DNA of 64,000 nt from Mycobacteroides chelonae (GTDB taxonomy: Bacteria; Actinomycetota; Actinomycetes; Mycobacteriales; Mycobacteriaceae), in NCBI RefSeq assembly GCF_016767715.1, contig NZ_CP050145.1, positions 2,480,001-2,544,000 of the forward strand, written 5' to 3'. Positions 42,690 to 50,144 of the stretch are shown here, one piece after another (the stretch's first letter is position 1; each line of letters opens with the position of its first letter). A program made the position numbers and the translations under genes. The notes beneath the pieces were generated by a model. That model worked only from the letters and a program-made list of their open reading frames with translations, searched no databases and was not told the DNA's origin.

Positions 42690-42706
42690 ATGACACAATG
42701 TGTCAT
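42690..42706. promoter_or_regulatory. 17-bp palindrome between monooxygenase and secreted protein
   Basis: ATGACACAATGTGTCAT is a perfect 8+1+8 palindrome in the divergent region. A partial second copy (GATGTGTACAGAATGACAC) lies beside it. The shape suits a TetR-family dimer, but no regulator gene is adjacent. Confidence 0.6.
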
Positions 42707-42739
42707 ATGGTGGATTCAACCCGAGAGGAGCACCGTCAC

Positions 42740-43096
42740 ATGATCACCGAATGCGCAGTTCACAGTGCCAAAGCGCTCGTCAGGGCGGTGTCCTCGGCCG
42801 GGTTCGTCGCCGTGGCAGCGAGCACGGCGGTATTCCTTACGCAATCCCCGCTGGCCGCCGCGGGCCCGGCCGCCGTCGGGGGCGCCCAGGGGGTCATCGA
42901 CATGCTCACCTCGGAGGGGTACCGCGTCATCGTCACCAAGACGGGCGGGCGGGGCATCGAGGACTGCACGGTTCGCTCGATCCTGACCCAAACCCCGGTG
43001 CAGCACCAGCACACGAGCGATATCAGGCCGGCGCCCGCCCGCGATGGGGAAGCCCCTGACTACAAGATCGCCTATGTCACCCTGAACTGCGCGTAG
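42740..43096 (+). CDS. small secreted protein of unknown function
   Basis: The 118-residue product starts at ATG 42740 behind GAGAGGAGC. It has a signal-like segment (VRAVSSAGFVAVAASTAVFLTQSPLAAAG) with cleavage near residue 38. The mature part shows EGYRVIVTKTGGRGIEDCTVRSILTQTP and a terminal YVTLNCA, so one disulphide is possible. It resembles short mycobacterial exported proteins without an assigned role. It diverges from the monooxygenase gene across the palindrome and may share its control. Confidence 0.68.
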   Translation: MITECAVHSAKALVRAVSSAGFVAVAASTAVFLTQSPLAAAGPAAVGGAQGVIDMLTSEGYRVIVTKTGGRGIEDCTVRSILTQTPVQHQHTSDIRPAPARDGEAPDYKIAYVTLNCA

Positions 43097-43114
43097 GCGA
43101 AGGACGCGCGTGAC

Positions 43115-43771
43115 TCAGCCGAGAAAGACGGGAATTCTGTTCCCGTCGGCTCCCAAGGCTGCGGTTTGTGCGGCGGTTGGGGAGCGGCGCCCCGTTCCGA
43201 TCACCAGGGCGTCGGTATCCGTCAGTGTCGCGGGGATCTTGTATCCGGCGATCTGCTCCACCATCTGACGCGTACGCGAAAGCCCGGCGGCGGGTGGGGC
43301 TGCCGCGTCGGGAAGATACGCGACAAGGTCGAGATGATGCAATGTCCATTCCAGGACGTAGGCATCCAGATAATCGCCCACGGTGAGGACCTGTCCCTTG
43401 GTGGCGACGCACTGGTCGCGATGGGCGAGGAGCGCGGCGCGCCCGGCCGCGGCGCCCAGGTCATCCAGGTGAAAGGTGAGCAGGCCCGGCTCCTGGTAGG
43501 CGGCGGCCAACCTGACGATCAGCGCATCGAGGGCGTCGTCACCGGCAGGGGGCGCACCAAGGACTTCCCAGTAGGTCAGCGCATCGCGCGTCGGTGGTTC
43601 CTCGCTGGGGGTTGCCAGGGTTATCAGCACGTCCTGGGCATCGATGATCAGATGGCACACCAGATCGCGCACGAGCCAGCCCGCGCAGCCGGACGGCTGG
43701 GTAAATGCCTGGTCCGGCAGATCGGCGACGGCGGCACGCAGAGCTGCCCAGGTGTGGGTGAAGAGGTCCAC
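43115..43771 (-). CDS. mycothiol-dependent maleylpyruvate-isomerase-family protein
   Basis: The 218-residue protein has the DinB-like fold of this family: VDLFTHTWAALRAAVADLPDQAFTQPSGCAGWLVRDLVCHLIIDAQDVLI, where the His in CHLIIDAQ is the usual metal ligand, and YVLEWTLHHLDLVAYLP supplies further His residues. Members use mycothiol, the actinobacterial thiol, as cofactor. GTG 43771 is chosen because TACTTT lies at -12 to -7. The frame is open to 44023 but that extension overlaps the convergent gene and looks non-coding. Confidence 0.84.
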   Translation of the reverse strand: MDLFTHTWAALRAAVADLPDQAFTQPSGCAGWLVRDLVCHLIIDAQDVLITLATPSEEPPTRDALTYWEVLGAPPAGDDALDALIVRLAAAYQEPGLLTFHLDDLGAAAGRAALLAHRDQCVATKGQVLTVGDYLDAYVLEWTLHHLDLVAYLPDAAAPPAAGLSRTRQMVEQIAGYKIPATLTDTDALVIGTGRRSPTAAQTAALGADGNRIPVFLG

Positions 43772-43866
43772 CGCCGGAAAGTAGCAGTACGACAAGTGGT
43801 ACGGAACTCCCGCGCCACCGCATCCGACCTCTAGTCTCAGAGATGTTCGAATTTGGGAGGCATTGA

Positions 43867-44352
43867 GTGAGGACGCAGCGCCACGACGACGTTGGACTTG
43901 AGGACACGCTGCGCGCGATCGAGCGCGGCGTGCTTGAGGACGTCTGGATGAGCAGGCCGCGACGCTGGACCGCGCTGGTGGCGGCCATCGTCCTGGGCGT
44001 GGCCGCGGCAAGTCGCTGGTCAAACCTCGGCGCCCAAGCCAGTCCGTCGCTGCATGTCGATGCCGTGGTGCCGGGGACGTCCATCATGTTTCTGGTGGCA
44101 TGCCTTGTTTCGCTCGTAGCTCTGCGCCGGAGGCACTTCCGGTGGTGCTGCGCGGCGGCGTACACCGCGGCGCTGAGCGCGGTGACAAGTCTGGCCGCGC
44201 TGTGGTGGCATCAGACGGCGGACGGTTCCGATCCGTTGATGTGGACGCTGCTGGCTGCGCTCGCCTCCTCCACGCTGACGGTCACCTGGCTCGCGACAAT
44301 CCTTACCCCGCTAGAGGATTCACAGCCCGATATGCGGGCCGGGAGCCACTAG
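43867..44352 (+). CDS. membrane protein of unknown function
   Basis: The 161-residue protein starts at GTG 43867, six bases behind GGGAGG. A charged N-terminus (GLEDTLRAIERGVLEDVWMSRPRR) is followed by four hydrophobic segments: ALVAAIVLGVAAASRW, IMFLVACLVSLVAL, CCAAAYTAALSAVTSLAALWW and LLAALASSTLTVTWLATIL. No motif suggests a transporter or enzyme. The head slightly resembles DUF3040 proteins, which also begin with an amphipathic charged helix, but this is not firm. Confidence 0.6.
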   Translation: MRTQRHDDVGLEDTLRAIERGVLEDVWMSRPRRWTALVAAIVLGVAAASRWSNLGAQASPSLHVDAVVPGTSIMFLVACLVSLVALRRRHFRWCCAAAYTAALSAVTSLAALWWHQTADGSDPLMWTLLAALASSTLTVTWLATILTPLEDSQPDMRAGSH

Positions 44353-44421
44353 CCGTACGGCTGAAATCCCGCCGAGCACAAAGGTTCCCACCGGCGATCC
44401 GGTCATGCACCGTGGCGTCAC

Positions 44422-45759
44422 GTGACTACCACCAGTGCGGCGCCTGCCGTTCACGCGGGTGGACCGGCCCCGAGCGGTGGTCCCGGCGCCCGTACCGTTG
44501 CGCTGAGCTGCATGGTCGGCACCACCATCGAGTGGTACGACTTCTACCTCTACGCGACGGCTGCGGCACTTGTCCTGAGGCCCTTGTTCTTCCCGACCGT
44601 CTCCTCGACAGCCGGCACGCTGGCCTCGTTCGCAACCTACGCCGCGGGGTTCGGTGCGCGCCCCGTGGGAGCCGTCATCGCCGGACACCTGGGTGACCGG
44701 CTGGGGCGCAAGGCCGTTCTCGTTGGGGCGCTGCTCCTCATGGGCACTGCCACCGCGCTGATCGGCGCACTGCCGACCTATGCCGAGGCGGGCGTTTTCG
44801 CACCGAGCGCACTGGCGACGCTACGGGTGTTGCAGGGGCTCGCGGCCGGAGCGGAATGGGGTGGCGCCGCCCTGCTGTCGGTTGAACACGCCCCGCCCGG
44901 CCATCGGGGTCTGTTCGGCAGCTTCACCCAGTTGGGCTCGCCAGCGGGAATGCTCTTGGCTACCGGCGTATTCGGTCTCACTCGAATGCTCACCGGGCCG
45001 GACGTGTTTCTTGCCTGGGGCTGGCGCATCCCGTTCTTGAGCAGCGTCATCTTGGTGGCCGTCGGCCTGGCGATCAGATTGCGGCTGAGTGACTCAGCGG
45101 ACTTCCGGCGGCTGCGCGAACGAGGCGAGCTCGCCCGGCTGCCTGTCGTGGAAGTCGTGCGCACGCAGCCCCGTAATGTGCTGTTGACCATCGGCTTACG
45201 GCTGTCCCAGATCGCCTTGTTCGTACTGCTGACCACCTACTCGTTGACCTACCTGCAAGACGTGTTCGGGAAGGACAGTCAAGTCGGGTTGACTGCCGTG
45301 TTGACCGCTTCGGCGATCGGCATCGTGAGTACGCCGGCGTGGTCGGCACTATCCGACAGGATCGGCCGACGTCCGCTTTACCTGTTCGGAGCGGTGGCCG
45401 GACCGGTGGCGTTGACGCTGTTCTTCCTGGCGGCCGGAAGCGGGTCGACGGTTCTCGTGGTGCTCTCAATTATCTTCGGGATCAACGTTGTTCACGACGC
45501 CATGTATGGTCCCCAGGCCGCGTGGTTCGCCGAGCTGTTCGACACCCGGGTCCGCTACAGCGGGGCGTCTCTGGGCTATCAGATCGGTGCGGTGCTATCC
45601 GGTGGATTCGCCCCGCTGATCGCCGCAGCCCTGCTGGCCGTCAACCATGGCAACCCATGGCTCATTGTCGTCTACTACCTGGTGCTGGCCGCACTCACGT
45701 TCGCCTCCGCACATGCCGCCCGTGAAACCTATCGAGACAAGATCGGAGCCTCTCGATGA
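44422..45759 (+). CDS. MFS transporter, metabolite:H+ symporter (MHS) type
   Basis: The 445-residue protein has the MHS-family signatures: VGTTIEWYDFYLYATAAAL, GFGARPVGAVIAGHLGDRLGRKAVLVGALLLMG, GLAAGAEWGGAALLSVEHAPPGHRGLFGSFTQLG and a second half with SALSDRIGRRPLYLFGAV. It has 12 helices and should import an organic acid, shikimate-, proline- or betaine-like solute with protons. It overlaps the LLM monooxygenase by 4 bases (ATGA), so transporter and enzyme probably act on one substrate. Confidence 0.93.
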   Translation: MTTTSAAPAVHAGGPAPSGGPGARTVALSCMVGTTIEWYDFYLYATAAALVLRPLFFPTVSSTAGTLASFATYAAGFGARPVGAVIAGHLGDRLGRKAVLVGALLLMGTATALIGALPTYAEAGVFAPSALATLRVLQGLAAGAEWGGAALLSVEHAPPGHRGLFGSFTQLGSPAGMLLATGVFGLTRMLTGPDVFLAWGWRIPFLSSVILVAVGLAIRLRLSDSADFRRLRERGELARLPVVEVVRTQPRNVLLTIGLRLSQIALFVLLTTYSLTYLQDVFGKDSQVGLTAVLTASAIGIVSTPAWSALSDRIGRRPLYLFGAVAGPVALTLFFLAAGSGSTVLVVLSIIFGINVVHDAMYGPQAAWFAELFDTRVRYSGASLGYQIGAVLSGGFAPLIAAALLAVNHGNPWLIVVYYLVLAALTFASAHAARETYRDKIGASR

Positions 45760-47126
45760 GCCGGATCTACCTCAATGCCTTCGACATGGCATGTGTCGGC
45801 CACCAATCACCGGGCCTGTGGCGACATCCCGAGGATCAGGGATACCGATACCGGACCTTGAGCTATTGGACCGAACTCGCCCGGTCGCTCGAGACCGGCG
45901 GTTTTGACCTGTTGTTCCTCGCCGACGTGCTGGGTGCGTATGACGTGTACGGAGCTTCGCGCGATGCGGCCGTGGTCGATGCGGCGCAATTCCCGGTCAA
46001 TGACCCGTCGCTGGCCGTATCGGCGATGGCGGCGGTGACCGAGACATTGGGATTCGGGATCACGCTGTCACTCACCTACGAGCAGCCGTATGCCTTGGCC
46101 CGCCGTCTCTCGACGCTCGATCACCTCACCGAGGGGCGGGTGGCATGGAACATTGTCACATCGTATTTAGACAGTGCAGCAAGGAATTTGGGACTGGACT
46201 CCCAAATACCGCATGACCGGCGCTACGACATCGCCGACGAGTACCTCCAGGTCTGTTACAAGCTGTGGGAAGGTTCATGGGAGGACGGTGCCGTGGTGCA
46301 TGACAGGGCGCGGGGTGTCTTCACCGACCCGGCCAAGGTCCATGACATCGCGCACCAGGGAAGGTATTTCACCGTTCCCGGGCCATTTCTGTGCGAACCC
46401 TCGCCGCAGCGCACACCGGTGCTGTTCCAGGCGGGTGCCTCGGCGCGGGGAGTTCAATTCGCGGCGGCTCACGCCGAAGCGGTGTTCGTATCGGGTCCGA
46501 CGCCGCAGGTCGTGCGCGGACCGGTGCGGGCCTTGCGTGAGGCCGCAGCGGGATTGGGCCGCGACCCGCGGGCCATCAAGGTTTTCACCATGGTGACCCC
46601 GATCGTCGCGGAGACGCGGGATCTGGCGATCGCTAAGCTGCATGATTACCGCCAATATGTCAGCCCCGCAGGTGCATTGGCTCTATTTGGTGGCTGGACG
46701 GGAGTTGATCTGGCTGGGCTCGGGGCAGACGAGGCGCTGCGGCATGTCCAGACCGATGCCAACCGTTCCGCGCTGGCCTCGTTTACCAAGGATCCGAGCC
46801 GTACCTGGACGGTGGGTGAGCTGGCGCAGGAAATCGGGATCGGCGGGCGTGGGCCGGTTCTCGTCGGTGCCGCCGCCGACATCGCCGACGAACTGGAACA
46901 CTGGGTCGACGCTGCCGATGTCGACGGGTTCAACGTCGCGTATGTGACCACACCCGGGACCTTCGTCGATTTCGCCCGTTTCGTGGTGCCCGAGCTCCGG
47001 CGCCGAGGCCGGGTGCCGTATCGGCGGGAAAGGCTCAGCCTGCGCGAGCATCTCGGTGGCCGCGGGCCCCATCTGTCCGACGGACATCCGGGCCGGTCGT
47101 ATCGTCGAGCAGCCCTACCCGGCTGA
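45756..47126 (+). CDS. LLM-class FMN-dependent monooxygenase (NtaA/SnaA/DszA type)
   Basis: The 456-residue enzyme has the NtaA/DszA hallmarks: IYLNAFDMACVGHQSPGLWRHPEDQ, ARSLETGGFDLLFLADVLGAYDVY, LSLTYEQPYALARRLSTLDHLTEGRVAWNIVTSYLDSAARNLGLD and HQGRYFTVPGPFLCEPSPQRTPVLFQAGASARGVQFAA. These enzymes take FMNH2 from a separate reductase and oxidise sulfones, nitrilotriacetate or similar compounds. Coupling to an MHS importer suggests uptake plus oxidation of one xenobiotic or organosulfur compound. The flavin reductase is not in this operon. Confidence 0.9.
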   Translation: MSRIYLNAFDMACVGHQSPGLWRHPEDQGYRYRTLSYWTELARSLETGGFDLLFLADVLGAYDVYGASRDAAVVDAAQFPVNDPSLAVSAMAAVTETLGFGITLSLTYEQPYALARRLSTLDHLTEGRVAWNIVTSYLDSAARNLGLDSQIPHDRRYDIADEYLQVCYKLWEGSWEDGAVVHDRARGVFTDPAKVHDIAHQGRYFTVPGPFLCEPSPQRTPVLFQAGASARGVQFAAAHAEAVFVSGPTPQVVRGPVRALREAAAGLGRDPRAIKVFTMVTPIVAETRDLAIAKLHDYRQYVSPAGALALFGGWTGVDLAGLGADEALRHVQTDANRSALASFTKDPSRTWTVGELAQEIGIGGRGPVLVGAAADIADELEHWVDAADVDGFNVAYVTTPGTFVDFARFVVPELRRRGRVPYRRERLSLREHLGGRGPHLSDGHPGRSYRRAALPG

Positions 47127-47405
47127 CAAGGTGGAGTGATCTCCGAATCGATCACTGAGCGCCACAAGCAACTGATCCAGTGCGGCCAGCTCGGCGCGTT
47201 TAGCACCGACGAGCCGGTGCAGGCGCGAGAGGCTCGATGGCTTGCCGCTCTGTCTTCTGCGCTCCAGGGATGCCACATGGTCGTCGAGTTCCCGCAGGGC
47301 CACTGCACGTAGCTCGCCGAGGACATCCTGGTAGTACTGCGCCTGACGCAGATCCGCGCTCCGACCCGGAAGGATCGGATCGACGACCTTGATCAGGCCG
47401 CTCAC
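47115..47405 (-). CDS. small helical protein of unknown function
   Basis: The 96-residue product is predicted to be almost entirely helical: RQAQYYQDVLGELRAVALRELDDHVASLERR, then RLHRLVGAKRAELAALDQLLVALSDRFG, with heptad-like spacing that suggests a coiled coil or helical hairpin. The start is GTG 47405; its TGA-containing overlap with a five-codon ORF (ATG 47419, SD CGGAGG) suggests translational coupling. No known family is recognised. It converges on the LLM monooxygenase, overlapping by 12 bases. Confidence 0.6.
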   Translation of the reverse strand: MSGLIKVVDPILPGRSADLRQAQYYQDVLGELRAVALRELDDHVASLERRRQSGKPSSLSRLHRLVGAKRAELAALDQLLVALSDRFGDHSTLSAG

Positions 47406-47568
47406 GGTTCACCGCCCATGTTGCCTCCGGGTGTCGCTTTCATGCGCACACGCTAGGGCCGCACAATTTCCCGGACGCTGCCCCCAATTCACCGGGACAT
47501 CTCAATCTGTTCACACTTCGCCGGCTATCAGCTGTGAGATGAGTGCCGAACCGCGAGGCGGGTGGAGG

Positions 47569-48405
47569 TCAGGCGGCGTCAGGCAACGAAGCGATCATGT
47601 GTTCCCACGCCTGATGAAGCCGGGCCGTGATCGGGCCGGTTTGCGTGATGGTCGTGACGCACCGATGGCTGTGGTCGTAGAGCTCGACCGACGATGTCAG
47701 GCCCTGGGTACCGTGCGCATGTGTCACCCAGGACTCGGCGATGAACACCGGATCCATGGCGTACCTCGAGGCCCCGAAGATGACGGCGATATGTGCGCCG
47801 GCCTGTTCGACCATCGCGGCGTGGCCACGGTGCAGCTGCACGCAGCCGCCACCGGGAACCGCGATCGTGAACGGCATGTCCACGTCCACGATGTGAGCCA
47901 GCAGATGGGGGATGACCTGCGAATCGATCTTGCGGGCGCCGGTGAACGGAAGCACGCGGTAACGCCCGGGGGTGAGTGCGTCGAGGTGGGTGAGCTGATC
48001 GGTGTCATGCCAATTGACGTCGGACCAATCGGTGACGGGGAACGCTTCGGGGGCCGCCGCCGGTGCCAGCTCGAGGGCGCTGATCGTCAGGCGGTCCGAA
48101 AGCGGGGTCAGGTAGGCGCGGTGCGTGCCGGTCTCGGCGACCATCGTCAGCGCTCGCGGTGCCAGGAAGGCATCGCGGACGAGTGCAGGGTTGAGCCGCA
48201 GGGCGATGTACTCGTCATCGCAGCACAGTGCCTCGCCGGGAAAGGCGGGTTCCAGGTACTCGCCGGTGTGGCTGATCAGGGCGGCATCGTTGGCGGTCAC
48301 GGCCACCACCGTGCCAAGGGCGGGGAGTGCTTCGGCAATGGCATTGGGCCCCGCCACGATTCGTCGGGCGGGGCAGTGTTCGCAGCGCCGGCCGTCAGTA
48401 CACAT
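47569..48405 (-). CDS. HemS/ChuS-like haem-utilisation protein
   Basis: The 278-residue protein resembles the tandem-repeat hemin-degrading factors HemS/ChuS. The first repeat shows LPALGTVVAVTANDAALISHTGEYL and LTMVAETGTHRAYLTPLSDRL. The second shows MPFTIAVPGGGCVQLHRGHAAMVEQAGAHIAVIF and AESWVTHAHGTQGLTSSVELYDHSHRCVTTI, which matches the conserved GNPGCIQIHTGP...AWVVRKP...VTSLELFD pattern. The N-terminus adds CTDGRRCEHCPARR, with CxxC-like Cys residues that could bind a metal or sense redox state. It starts inside the end of the diflavin gene (11-base overlap), so that reductase may supply its electrons. Confidence 0.75.
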   Translation of the reverse strand: MCTDGRRCEHCPARRIVAGPNAIAEALPALGTVVAVTANDAALISHTGEYLEPAFPGEALCCDDEYIALRLNPALVRDAFLAPRALTMVAETGTHRAYLTPLSDRLTISALELAPAAAPEAFPVTDWSDVNWHDTDQLTHLDALTPGRYRVLPFTGARKIDSQVIPHLLAHIVDVDMPFTIAVPGGGCVQLHRGHAAMVEQAGAHIAVIFGASRYAMDPVFIAESWVTHAHGTQGLTSSVELYDHSHRCVTTITQTGPITARLHQAWEHMIASLPDAA

Positions 48406-50137
48406 CGCGGACGTACCGCTTTTCCCGCTTGAGGGTGTTGACATACTCGGACGCCTCATCGGGGCTGAATCCGCCGTGCTCACCGACGATCTCGTGCAGC
48501 GCCTTGTCCACATCCTTGGCCATGCGCGTGGCGTCGCCACACACGTAGAAGTGCCCGCCATCTTGGAGCCATGCGAACAGATCCTGGCCATGCTCGCGCA
48601 TCCGCGTCTGCACGTAGATCTTCTCTGCCTGATCACGCGAGAAGGCCAGATCGAGCCGGTTGAGAAGGCCGGAGGTATGCCACCCGTCGAGCTCGTGCTC
48701 GTAGATGTAGTCGTGTTCACGGTGCTGGTCACCGAAGAACAGCCAGTTGCGGCCGCTGGCGCCGCGCTGCTCACGTTCCTGCAGGAACGCGCGGAACGGC
48801 GCCACGCCGGTGCCGGGGCCGACCATGATCATCGGCGCATCGTCATCACTCGGGACCCGGAAGGACTTGTTGGGTTGCAAGAAGATACGGGCATTACTGC
48901 CACGATCTGCCAAGAATGTGGAACACACCCCGCCGCGTTCACGGCCCAGGCTCTGGTACCGCACGCTGGCGACCGTCAAGTGGATGCGCTCTGGGTGAGC
49001 CAATGCGCTGGAAGAGATCGAGTAGGCGCGGTGCTGCAGCGGTTTGAGCAGCCCCATGAACTCTTCCAGGCTCAGCGCATCCCCGCCGATGCGCAGGATG
49101 TCAAGGATGTCCTTGCCGTACAGCCAGGCATCCAGCACCTCCTTGACCCCGCCTCGGAGTGCATGCGAGAACTCCTCGCTCTCCGCGCGGTTTTCCACCT
49201 CGCTCAACAAGTCTCGCGATGGGGCGCTGATCTCGTAGCGGGTGCCCAACAGTTCACCCAGGGGCTCACCGTCGACCAGGGTCTCTGTGGAGACACGGAA
49301 GTGATCCGCGATCGCCCCTACCAGTGCCGGATCGTTCTCGGCGATGACCGCGAGCGCGTCGCCCGCCTCGTAGGTGATCCCGCTGTCCGCGAGCGCGAAC
49401 TCGAAGTGCCGGATCTCCTTGTCAGAGCCCGCGCGTGAGAGCAGCCGGTTGACCCGTACCTCTGCGGGAAACGGATTCTTGCGGGTCCACCCGGAACGAA
49501 CCACGGTGCTCGGCGGGGGAGTTCCAGGGGTGCCGCTGGCTCCGGCCAGGGTGACCAGGCTCGCGACTGCGCCCTGGACCCATTCCGCGGCCTGCGCCTC
49601 GTAGTCGATATCGCAGTCGGCACGACCGACCACCCGACTCGCGCCGAGTTGTTCGAGACGGGTGTCGATGAGCTTGCCGGCCTGGCAGAAACCGTCGTAA
49701 CTGGTGTCGCCGAGGGCGAGCACACCGTAGGACACCCCTTCGAGACGGGGCGCCAGTGTTGAAGACAGTGCTTCCCAGAACAGTTCGGCGTTATCGGGCA
49801 TCTCGCCCTCGCCATAGGTGGACGTGACGATGAGGACGTATTTCAGTCCGGCGAACTGATCGAGCGCTATCTCCTCGAGGCCGCTGACCGTCACGTCGAA
49901 TCCCTGAGCCTTGGCCGCGGCGGCAGCGTCGCCCGCCACGATTTCGGCATTACCGGTCTGGGTGCCGTACAGGATGCGCAGCGGCGGGCGGGGAGCTGCC
50001 AGGTCCCCGGAGGCCGCCGGCGGTGGCGCTGCCAGGTTCATGGCGAGACGGGAGTGCAGCCCCGCCAGGAATCCGGAGAGCCAGGCGCGCTGGTCCTCGT
50101 TGAATGGGGCGTCTTCGGGAATGTAGGCGATCTTCAT
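48395..50137 (-). CDS. CysJ-like diflavin reductase in the GltB operon
   Basis: The 580-residue cytoplasmic enzyme has an N-terminal segment (KIAYIPEDAPFNEDQRAWLSGFLAGLHSRL), a flavodoxin domain with LYGTQTGNAEIVA and STYGEGEMPDNAELFW, the FAD domain RAYSISSSALAHPERIHLTV and GGVCSTFLADR, and the NADPH site GPGTGVAPFRAFLQERE. It ends KRYVRDVY. It moves electrons from NADPH through FAD and FMN to an acceptor. No sulfite reductase haemoprotein is encoded nearby; instead gltB lies 7 bases upstream and a HemS-like gene overlaps downstream, so one of these is the likely partner. Confidence 0.9.
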   Translation of the reverse strand: MKIAYIPEDAPFNEDQRAWLSGFLAGLHSRLAMNLAAPPPAASGDLAAPRPPLRILYGTQTGNAEIVAGDAAAAAKAQGFDVTVSGLEEIALDQFAGLKYVLIVTSTYGEGEMPDNAELFWEALSSTLAPRLEGVSYGVLALGDTSYDGFCQAGKLIDTRLEQLGASRVVGRADCDIDYEAQAAEWVQGAVASLVTLAGASGTPGTPPPSTVVRSGWTRKNPFPAEVRVNRLLSRAGSDKEIRHFEFALADSGITYEAGDALAVIAENDPALVGAIADHFRVSTETLVDGEPLGELLGTRYEISAPSRDLLSEVENRAESEEFSHALRGGVKEVLDAWLYGKDILDILRIGGDALSLEEFMGLLKPLQHRAYSISSSALAHPERIHLTVASVRYQSLGRERGGVCSTFLADRGSNARIFLQPNKSFRVPSDDDAPMIMVGPGTGVAPFRAFLQEREQRGASGRNWLFFGDQHREHDYIYEHELDGWHTSGLLNRLDLAFSRDQAEKIYVQTRMREHGQDLFAWLQDGGHFYVCGDATRMAKDVDKALHEIVGEHGGFSPDEASEYVNTLKREKRYVRDVY

Positions 50138-50144
50138 GGCTTCT

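Noticed and set aside
43771..44023. N-terminal extension of the maleylpyruvate-isomerase-family gene to 44023
   Set aside because: It overlaps the convergent membrane gene and a leaderless promoter marks 43771 as the start.
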